Assembly: GCA_964520865.1 (NCBI GenBank)
Contig: CAZFOY010000022.1
Coordinates: forward strand, 1 to 54,366
Reading direction: 5' to 3'
Length of the DNA stretch: 54,366 nucleotides
Source of the DNA: CAVQCT01 sp964520865
Lineage (GTDB): Bacteria; Zixibacteria; MSB-5A5; GN15; FEB-12
A program made the translations under genes and the position numbers. The notes beneath the pieces were generated by a model. It did no database searches, was not told where the DNA came from, and was given only the letters and a program-made list of their open reading frames with translations. Of the stretch, positions 43,632-50,242 are shown one piece after another (position 1 is the stretch's first letter; each line of letters opens with the position of its first letter).

Positions 43632-45235
43632 TGAAGCGGATCGTATTCATAGTAATCTTCCTGCTTGGTTGCGGTTCCGTGCGCGCCACCGGAACGATCA
43701 CCGTAAAGTATCTCTCGGCAGAGAATGTTTATCTCAATGCCGGTGAGGCGGATGGTCTTTGGGTGGGTGCCCGCCTGGTATTGCCGGGAAAGAATGGTCC
43801 CAGAGCAGAAATCGAGATCGTCTATGTAGCGGCTCACTCAGCCTCCTGCGAATTTGTCAGCGGCGCCGGTTTGATAAAGGTAGGCGACCAGGTCAAACTG
43901 AAGTCCGCTCCGCCCGCGGCTGATACTGCCGAAACGACAGATACGGTTGTGGTATCCGCTCCGAAGACAGAGATCATAGCAGCACCGAGCCCTCCGCAAA
44001 CTAAGCCGAAAACGATTCGACAACCGCTGACCGGCAGCATAGCTTTCGATTTTTATCACTGGAACGACCAGTCGATAGCGAACTTGGACTTTACGCAGGC
44101 AACAACCCGGCTGACTCTGAAGGCGCGTCGTCTCTGGGGAAAGCAAATTACGCTTGCGATCCGAGGTCGCGGCCGGTTCGACCAGCGCCAGCGTGATTAC
44201 AGCACCGGGGTAGGACGAAATGAATGGCAGAATCGGCTATGGGAGTTTTCACTCAGCTATGAGGAACCGTCGTCGCCGGTGCACTTCTATGCCGGAAGGA
44301 TTCTCCCGAGAATGACCGGTTCGATCGGATATTTGGACGGGCTGCTTGTCGACGGATCCCTCACCCCGCGCCTCCGCGCCGGAGTGTTCGTGGGAAGCTA
44401 CCCCGGGTGGATGTACGATAACCGGCGGCTTGCTCTGACCAAGACGGGAGGGTACCTGAGCTATCGGAAGGGAGAGTATACGACTCAGTTTTTCGAGCAA
44501 AATATCGGCATCGTGGGAGAATACCACAACGCCGACGTCAGCAGGGAATATCTGGCGCTGCAGGGACGATTCACGAAAGGGAACGTATGGGGTTTCAGCA
44601 ACACCGGCGAAATTGACATCAACCGAAGCTGGAGGAAAGAGCGGTCCGGGAAAACAATCGAATTGACCAACATGTATCTCACAAGTTGGTATCGGCCGGT
44701 ATCCGGTGTGAGGCTCAGCCTGAGCTACGACAATCGCACCAACTACTGGACATACGACAACCGCACAGTCGCCGACAGTCTGTTTGATGACAATCTAAGA
44801 CAGGGAATCCGCTTGCAGACTGACCTGAGTTTGCCGGCCAGGATCTATTCTTCGATGTCGCTTGGATACCGCAACCGGGCGGGTGACCCGAACTCGAGCA
44901 AATCGTATTCTGTTCGGCTGCAACGCGGCAACGTTTTCGTCAGAGGCTTGAGCCTTTCGACCCAGTACGCAGCCTTCGATAACTCCACTAACCGTGGATA
45001 CAATTACACGCTGCGGGCGGGCGGCTACATTCGGACTCGATACAATCTCGATGTAGCGTACGGTCGTTACGCTTACCGGGATTTTACCGGCATCAAAAAT
45101 CAAAACAGTTGGGTCGAACTCTACAGCCGCGCCGATTTCAGCCGCCGTTACTGGTTGGGCCTTCGTATACAAATGAACTCAGGCGACGACATCAAAGGAT
45201 ATCAACTGCAGACGGAATTCGGTCACCGTTTTTAA
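43631..45235 (+). CDS. Outer-membrane beta-barrel protein of the cytochrome operon (porin-cytochrome partner candidate)
   Basis: 534 residues from ATG 43631. Signal peptide (KRIVFIVIFLLGCGSVRA), then a small beta domain (about 20-90: SAENVYLNAGEADGLWVGARLVL), a Pro/Ala/Thr linker (about 93-130) and a barrel of about 18-22 strands ending in QLQTEFGHRF, whose terminal Phe is the usual outer-membrane assembly signal. It shares one base with the 25-heme cytochrome gene. By analogy with MtrB/PioB-type conduits it could hold a cytochrome in the outer membrane, but I see no sequence likeness to MtrB (no N-terminal CxxC), so the role rests on gene order. Confidence 0.78.
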   Translation: MKRIVFIVIFLLGCGSVRATGTITVKYLSAENVYLNAGEADGLWVGARLVLPGKNGPRAEIEIVYVAAHSASCEFVSGAGLIKVGDQVKLKSAPPAADTAETTDTVVVSAPKTEIIAAPSPPQTKPKTIRQPLTGSIAFDFYHWNDQSIANLDFTQATTRLTLKARRLWGKQITLAIRGRGRFDQRQRDYSTGVGRNEWQNRLWEFSLSYEEPSSPVHFYAGRILPRMTGSIGYLDGLLVDGSLTPRLRAGVFVGSYPGWMYDNRRLALTKTGGYLSYRKGEYTTQFFEQNIGIVGEYHNADVSREYLALQGRFTKGNVWGFSNTGEIDINRSWRKERSGKTIELTNMYLTSWYRPVSGVRLSLSYDNRTNYWTYDNRTVADSLFDDNLRQGIRLQTDLSLPARIYSSMSLGYRNRAGDPNSSKSYSVRLQRGNVFVRGLSLSTQYAAFDNSTNRGYNYTLRAGGYIRTRYNLDVAYGRYAYRDFTGIKNQNSWVELYSRADFSRRYWLGLRIQMNSGDDIKGYQLQTEFGHRF

Positions 45236-45271
45236 CGGACCCGTGCAGTCGTAAATTGAGTAGAAACTGTT

Positions 45272-46579
45272 ATGGAACAAATTCTGATCTGGCTTGGGGT
45301 CGCGGTTCTTATCGGAGTGATCTTCATCCCGTACGTAAGAAAATTCCGCCGCACCCACGCTATCTACGCGCAAAGACAGGAGGAGGCGAAGGCGATGGGG
45401 ATCACGCGTCCCCGGGCGCAATTTCCGATGATCAACCGGTCACTCTGTATCGGATGCGGAGCGTGCGTAGACGCCTGTCCCGAGGAGGATGTCCTCGGTG
45501 TCGTCTGGGGATCGGCTGATGTTATTAATGGGGAGCGATGTGTCGGCCACGGATATTGTGAAAGAGTCTGTCCGGTCGGCGCGATAAAGATCGGCCTCGG
45601 AGATATCAAGACCCGTCCGGACATTCCGATTCTTACCGAGCTTAATGAAACTACCGTTCCGGGGATCTTCATCGCCGGAGAACTGGGCGGCCTTTCGCTC
45701 ATCAGAAACGCCATTTCGCAGGGACGGATGGTTGTCGACGAAATCGCAGGTCGAATTGGAACGCCGGGGGCGAGTGACGTCTATCATCTGGTCATCGTCG
45801 GAGCCGGTCCGGCCGGTATTTCCGCCGCACTGACTGCCACCCAGCACCATTTGAACTATCTTATGCTCGATGAAGGAGAGATCGGCGGGACAATTCTCAA
45901 GTATCCGCGCCGCAAACTGGTGATGACACAGCCGGTGGAACTCCCGCTGTACGGCTGGCTCAAGAAAGACGAATACTCAAAAGAATTTCTCGTGGAAACG
46001 TGGCATGACATCAGCACGAGGTTTGAACTCAACGTCAAGTCCGGCCTGCGAGTCGAATCTGTCGAGAGAGTACACAATCATTTCGACATAAGAGCCGGTG
46101 GCAACAGTTTCTCTTCCCGGTTCGTCGTCCTGGCACTGGGCCGTCGAGGGACGCCACGCAAGCTTGAGGTCCCGGGGGAAGATCTTCCCAAGGTGATGTA
46201 TCAACTGATCGATGCCCAGTCGTATACGAATCAGCAGATGCTTGTAGTGGGAGGAGGCGACAGCGCCGTTGAAGCCGCTGTCGGGCTGGGCAAACAACCG
46301 GGGAATAAAGTTACCATCTCCTACCGAAAAAGCGGATTCTTCCGCGTGAAGAAGAAGAACGAGGTGGCGATTCATCGCCTGATGGCCGACAAGAAAGTCT
46401 TCGCTGAATTCGATTCACAGGTCGCAGAGATCAAGCCACAGTCGGTCGTCCTTCAGACTAAAGATGGTCTCAAAGAAATCCCCAACGATTTCATAATCGT
46501 ACAGATCGGTGGCATTCCCCCCTTCGATATGCTCAAGCAGATGGGAATCGCGTTCGGCGGCGAAACCCGTCCGATGTAG
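45272..46579 (+). CDS. Membrane-anchored ferredoxin-flavoprotein oxidoreductase with permuted fold
   Basis: 435 residues. A membrane helix (4-22) is followed by a two-cluster ferredoxin domain: C59, C62, C65, C69 and a variant second site C90, H93, C96, C100 with His in place of one Cys. Next comes VPGIFIAGELGGLSLIRNAISQG (about 129-151), the motif normally found at the end of thioredoxin-reductase-like proteins. Then the FAD Rossmann motif GAGPAG (177-182), a second nucleotide site GGGDSAVEAA and a C-terminus that stops at GGIPPFDML...FGGETRPM. The order suggests circular permutation. It may move electrons between NAD(P)H or ferredoxin and the membrane system encoded just upstream (36-base gap). 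Confidence 0.88.
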   Translation: MEQILIWLGVAVLIGVIFIPYVRKFRRTHAIYAQRQEEAKAMGITRPRAQFPMINRSLCIGCGACVDACPEEDVLGVVWGSADVINGERCVGHGYCERVCPVGAIKIGLGDIKTRPDIPILTELNETTVPGIFIAGELGGLSLIRNAISQGRMVVDEIAGRIGTPGASDVYHLVIVGAGPAGISAALTATQHHLNYLMLDEGEIGGTILKYPRRKLVMTQPVELPLYGWLKKDEYSKEFLVETWHDISTRFELNVKSGLRVESVERVHNHFDIRAGGNSFSSRFVVLALGRRGTPRKLEVPGEDLPKVMYQLIDAQSYTNQQMLVVGGGDSAVEAAVGLGKQPGNKVTISYRKSGFFRVKKKNEVAIHRLMADKKVFAEFDSQVAEIKPQSVVLQTKDGLKEIPNDFIIVQIGGIPPFDMLKQMGIAFGGETRPM

Positions 46580-46741
46580 CCGGAGCCCTTGAGGGCCGCT
46601 ATCTCGGCTTCCTGTCTGCTCCGATCGGAAATGATCCATCCTGCCAAACGGACTTTCCGTCTTTTGCCTTAATTCAACCCAAATAGTCCGGCGGTTCACC
46701 ACGTACCTGTCATAATAATAATTATCAGGAGGTTTCAACCT

Positions 46742-47020
46742 ATGCCGAAATTCGTGATCGAGAGAGAGATTCCCGGAGCCGGGACGATGTCTCCCAAGGA
46801 GTTCCAGGCTGTGTCGCAAAAGTCTTGCGATGTGCTCAGAGAAATGGGTCCAGAGATCCAATGGGTGCAGAGCTATGTCACCGGCGACAAGATCTACTGC
46901 GTGTATATCGCACCGAATGAAGAAGCGATACGCGAGCATGCCCAGAAGGGTGGATTCCCTGCCAACAGGATCTCAGTCGTGGATGCGATGATTGACCCGA
47001 CGACCGCCGAGCCGAAGTAA
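46742..47020 (+). CDS. DUF4242 (SCO4226-like) small ferredoxin-fold protein
   Basis: 92 residues with MPKFVIEREIPGAG at the start, WVQSYVTGDKIYCVYIAPNEEAIREHA in the middle and GFPANRISVV near the end, the full DUF4242 pattern. A streptomycete member of the family binds nickel; most have no known role. No signal peptide, so cytoplasmic. AGGAGGT about nine bases before ATG. It has a 162-base gap from the flavoprotein gene and a terminator after it, so it may be expressed separately. Confidence 0.9.
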   Translation: MPKFVIEREIPGAGTMSPKEFQAVSQKSCDVLREMGPEIQWVQSYVTGDKIYCVYIAPNEEAIREHAQKGGFPANRISVVDAMIDPTTAEPK

Positions 47021-47046
47021 AAAGTCGGTTCTGTAGAGTTCGATTA

Positions 47047-47085
47047 GCAAGAGGCTACCTGATACAATGATAGGTAGTCTCTTGC
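47047..47085. terminator. Bidirectional terminator shared by DUF4242 and apbE genes
   Basis: GCAAGAGGCTACCT (47047-47060) pairs with AGGTAGTCTCTTGC (47072-47085), 14 pairs with one G-U-type mismatch and an 11-base loop. It contains the stop codon of the minus-strand apbE gene (47055-47057), so the terminator stem is partly coding. A TTT follows on the plus strand. Confidence 0.8.
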
Positions 47086-47957
47086 AGTTTCAGGAAACTT
47101 TCGGCGTCGGGTCCGTGCAGCATCGCGAGCGTGGCGAGAAAGCCTGCTTCGACGCAGAAGTTACCCAGCACGGTCACACTTCGCGGGGCATCCGCTACCG
47201 GCCATCCGGTGAGGGGGTTGAGGATGTGACCCATTCGGACGCCGTCGACCAAACAGAAGCGCCGGGCGTCACCGCTCGTAGCCACCCCTCCGTTGATCAG
47301 CTCAAGCTGTCCGACAGCGCTGTCTTCACGCTCCGGATCTTCGATCCCCACGACCCACGGCGTTGGTTCGTCATCGGCGCACCTCGCGCGAATATCTCCG
47401 CCGAAATTCACCATCAGCGAACAGCCCGCGGCCTGAAATAACATCTCTGCGACCACATCGACCGCATACTCTTTGCCGACGCCTCCAAGATCTATCTCCA
47501 TGCCGGGCTGCAATCTTAGGGTCGAACCGTTCCATTGGACTTTATCCCAGCCAACCCGGGATTTTAGCGAATCAATCAGTTTCGAGTCCGGTTTCAGCTC
47601 GGAACCATCGAATTTCCAGGCCTTGCGAAGAACTCCCGAGGTGATATCGAACAGACCTTCGCTCAGGCGGTAGCACTGATCGGCATAGGTAAGCAGGCGG
47701 GCCAGTTCCGCGTCCGCCTCGATCGACGCACCCTTGCTATGATTGATGGTGTAGACTATGTTGTCGTCACGATACCGACTGAACTTCTGCTCGATTCGGC
47801 GGGTCTCTGAAAACGAGAGCGAAGCCAACCGCTCTGCTTCGCTCTCGTCTTTGCATCGCGCTAAAATTTCGCATGGACTTGCCATGGCCGAAAAAGAAAT
47901 CATCCAGTGCGATTCGGCGCGACGTACATTGTATCCAAGCTCGGTCTTAGAAGTCAT
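47055..47957 (-). CDS. apbE: FAD:protein FMN transferase
   Basis: 300 residues. The ApbE fold is clear: FSAMASPCEILAR near the start, DITSGVLRKAWKF, DLGGVGKEYAVD (the FAD-binding and Mg-site region, about 153-165), NFGGDIRA and VDGVRMGHILNPLTGWPV, whose Asp is not exactly the usual T/D pair. The enzyme attaches FMN by a phosphoester bond to Ser or Thr of exported redox proteins. There is no obvious signal peptide, although family members usually act outside the membrane. The start overlaps the DUF3570 gene stop by 11 bases. Last gene of the operon thioredoxin-DUF4266-DUF3570-apbE. No RnfG/NqrC-type flavinylation domain was found in the window. Confidence 0.93.
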   Translation of the reverse strand: MTSKTELGYNVRRAESHWMISFSAMASPCEILARCKDESEAERLASLSFSETRRIEQKFSRYRDDNIVYTINHSKGASIEADAELARLLTYADQCYRLSEGLFDITSGVLRKAWKFDGSELKPDSKLIDSLKSRVGWDKVQWNGSTLRLQPGMEIDLGGVGKEYAVDVVAEMLFQAAGCSLMVNFGGDIRARCADDEPTPWVVGIEDPEREDSAVGQLELINGGVATSGDARRFCLVDGVRMGHILNPLTGWPVADAPRSVTVLGNFCVEAGFLATLAMLHGPDAESFLKLQETTYHCIR

Positions 47958-49257
47958 GTGTGAATCCCACTCTGACCATGACGGCCTTCATTTCCGGAAA
48001 CAGGTTTGACCGGCTCAGTATCCCCAGCGAACTCGGCGGACTGAGATCACCGAACTGCCGATAGTATTCGGCACTGACACTCAAATGTTCACCTTCGGCG
48101 ATAGGGAAGAGATATTCAAGTCCGAGCGTAAGGGCATGAAACGGCGCCAGCCGGTAATCGGCGGAGGCGTAAGTCGGGAGCGGCGAATTCTGGAGTAAGT
48201 ACGAACGGTAAAAATCCGCCGCAGTCTGACGATACCAGCGAACGTGCGGCTGGAGTGCATGACCGCCCGGGAGTGGCAAATGATAAAAGAAATCGACCGT
48301 CTTCGATTTGGTCCCCCAGTCATCCCAGAAATAGCGATACGACAGATCGAAGGTATGGTCCTTTACAATATAGCGGCGAAGTTCCGCGTACACGGCGTGC
48401 TTGGTCTGGCTTCCCGGCCGGGACTCATACAGGTAGTCCACCGGCTCACCGGGGTCCGTTCCGCTCGGTCCCTGGACAACGCTAAGCAGTTTGTAGGGGT
48501 CGTTCAGATACCCGGAAGAGTGATTGTAAGAATAATTGAACCTGACTATTGTCCGGCGATTGAGTACCTGAGTGAGGCTCACCACCGCATCGACAACGTT
48601 CTTGCCTTTGCCCGGTTCGCGATGGTGCCGTCCGCCATCGTCTTCACCCTCGCCTCCAATTCCGCCGGTAGGCGCGGCCATTGAAGCAAAGGGCGTAGGT
48701 GCGCTACCGATCGGTCGGACAATATCGTGCGACGCCGCCACCGAAGCGGCCAGGGTCGTATTCTTGCGATTGAAATCACGAGTGAAGCCGACATTGGCTC
48801 CGAAGGAATTATAGTCGTGTTCGGTCGACAGATGCGCACCGAAGATGACTGAGGTGAGGCGATTGATCGGCTGAGTCAGGCTGCCGTCGAAAGCATACCG
48901 ACTGTCTTTGAAAGTCTTGTCAAGGGGGAGCTTCCCGGGCTCAACCGTGTAGCCGGTGCCGCCGGAAGGACGCGTGAAAGTCTGCACGTTGCTTGACGGG
49001 GTTGCGCCGTTCGGCGATGCTCCGGTCAGGCCGTCGAGCGTGAATTTGGCGTTGAGAATACGTTCGTGTTTGAGCATCCGCGTGATGCTCACGATCCCTT
49101 CTGCCGCCTGCACCCGATTTGTCTCTGAGTATAACAGCAGAGAAGACGCTACGTGATTATCGCCGGCGGCATGGGCAGCACCGGTCCCCAGCAGGGCCGC
49201 CGTGATTGCGGTCAGGGCTCCTCGGATTGAAGTCTTGCCGGTCAATTGCATCCGCAC
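47947..49257 (-). CDS. DUF3570 outer-membrane protein
   Basis: 436 residues. Signal peptide (RGALTAITAALLGTGAAHA), then SSLLLYSETNRVQAAEGIV, the start common to DUF3570 proteins, and a Gly-rich loop with EGEDDGGRHHREPG (about 220-235). A barrel region follows with aromatic strands (FNYSYNHSSGYLNDPYKL, SYRYFWDDWGTKSKTV) and ends in VGFTHDF with terminal Phe. The His/Asp loop could bind metal. It is probably an outer-membrane barrel of about 16-18 strands. GTG 49257 is given, but ATG 49251 is equally likely; either overlaps the DUF4266 gene. Function unknown in this family. Confidence 0.87.
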   Translation of the reverse strand: MRMQLTGKTSIRGALTAITAALLGTGAAHAAGDNHVASSLLLYSETNRVQAAEGIVSITRMLKHERILNAKFTLDGLTGASPNGATPSSNVQTFTRPSGGTGYTVEPGKLPLDKTFKDSRYAFDGSLTQPINRLTSVIFGAHLSTEHDYNSFGANVGFTRDFNRKNTTLAASVAASHDIVRPIGSAPTPFASMAAPTGGIGGEGEDDGGRHHREPGKGKNVVDAVVSLTQVLNRRTIVRFNYSYNHSSGYLNDPYKLLSVVQGPSGTDPGEPVDYLYESRPGSQTKHAVYAELRRYIVKDHTFDLSYRYFWDDWGTKSKTVDFFYHLPLPGGHALQPHVRWYRQTAADFYRSYLLQNSPLPTYASADYRLAPFHALTLGLEYLFPIAEGEHLSVSAEYYRQFGDLSPPSSLGILSRSNLFPEMKAVMVRVGFTHDF

Positions 49258-49475
49258 CCGCCCCCACCGAAACCGCGTCCGCCGCTCGATGCCTCCTTGC
49301 TGAAGTAGATATGGTCATCGATCGCTCGATCGAGCCCCGGCTGGTCCATCTGCATCTCCGGTTTGGAGAGAATATCCCGATCCCAGACCTGGACGCCGAC
49401 CGCACCACAACCGGAGAACACTACCGTCAGGATTATGAGCGCCGCAAGACCGAACAACAATCGAATGTATTTCAT
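49242..49475 (-). CDS. DUF4266 small lipoprotein with Gly/Cys-rich tail
   Basis: 77 residues. Lipoprotein signal with lipobox FSGC (C23). The mature part of about 55 residues has VQVWDRDILSKPEM and DDHIYFSKEASSGGRG, then ends FGGGGCGCN, the family hallmark. The Cys-x-Cys end with Gly spacer looks like a metal-binding or modified tail. The ATG overlaps the thioredoxin-like gene stop (ATGA), and its stop lies within the DUF3570 start. Its function is not known; context suggests a small periplasmic redox or metal carrier. Confidence 0.9.
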   Translation of the reverse strand: MKYIRLLFGLAALIILTVVFSGCGAVGVQVWDRDILSKPEMQMDQPGLDRAIDDHIYFSKEASSGGRGFGGGGCGCN

Positions 49476-49990
49476 TTTTTCCTCCCTTCGACCAGAAGCT
49501 GAGAAAGGGCGTAATCAAGGCTGTCCGTTTCTTCCTGCCTGAACCCGCGATTTCGGGTCACCATGCGGCCATCCCGACTGAAGACAAACGAAGTGGGCAT
49601 CGCCTCCAGCTTGAATTCTTTGGCGACTTGGCCGGTGGAGTCGAACACGATCGGAAAAGTCACTTTGGTGTCGTGAAGGAAATCCATCGCCGCACCATGG
49701 TCTTTATCGACGTTGACTGCGACAATCTCCAGGCCCCGCCCGTGATACTTGTCGTACATCTCCTGCATCCACGGAAACGAATGCCTGCACGGAGTGCACC
49801 AGGACGCCCAGAAGTCTACATAGACGACCTTGTTGTTCAGTGACACGGAGTCGGGAAGAAGAGATTGAATCGTGTTAATGGAATCCGGTGCTTTATCTGC
49901 CCGGGAGGTGAAAGCGGCCGCCGCGATAATGATCGAAATAAGAATGGATACGCGGGTGGCCTGAGCCGGAAGTGTGTAGGAGGTCTTCAA
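49472..49990 (-). CDS. TlpA/ResA-like periplasmic thioredoxin
   Basis: 172 residues. Hydrophobic signal anchor (VSILISIIIAAAAF, 14-27), then a thioredoxin fold with YVDFWASWCTPCRHSFPWM (redox pair C65-C68), VDKDHGAAMDFL and the cis-proline motif EAMPTSFVF. Members reduce or shuffle disulfides in the periplasm, for example on apocytochromes or metal chaperones. It is the first gene of the operon and starts with TTG at 49990, with AAAGG about ten bases upstream. The DUF4266 tail has two cysteines and could be its partner (inference). Confidence 0.92.
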   Translation of the reverse strand: MKTSYTLPAQATRVSILISIIIAAAAFTSRADKAPDSINTIQSLLPDSVSLNNKVVYVDFWASWCTPCRHSFPWMQEMYDKYHGRGLEIVAVNVDKDHGAAMDFLHDTKVTFPIVFDSTGQVAKEFKLEAMPTSFVFSRDGRMVTRNRGFRQEETDSLDYALSQLLVEGRKK

Positions 49991-50242
49991 TCAGTGGTGC
50001 CTTTCTCTGCTAAGGTTTCCTCTGACCATTTGAGTCTGTCTGATAAGTTAGTTATCGACCGATCCTACGCGCACTCCTTAGAAAGACGAGGTTTGAGCGG
50101 CAAATCAGGCCGGAATAGTCCCCGGCCCTTCCAATCTATTAAACCCGGCCGGATAAGGATCGTTCCCGCAAGATGATAAAAAGGCCCCATTTAGCCAATT
50201 TTTGAACAGGGCAACCTCTGCCGGAGAATATTCGGAGGGAAT

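Noticed and set aside
43631..45235. Assignment of the barrel as MtrB
   Set aside because: It lacks the N-terminal CxxC of MtrB-type proteins and shows no recognisable similarity beyond barrel pattern; kept as unspecified outer-membrane protein.
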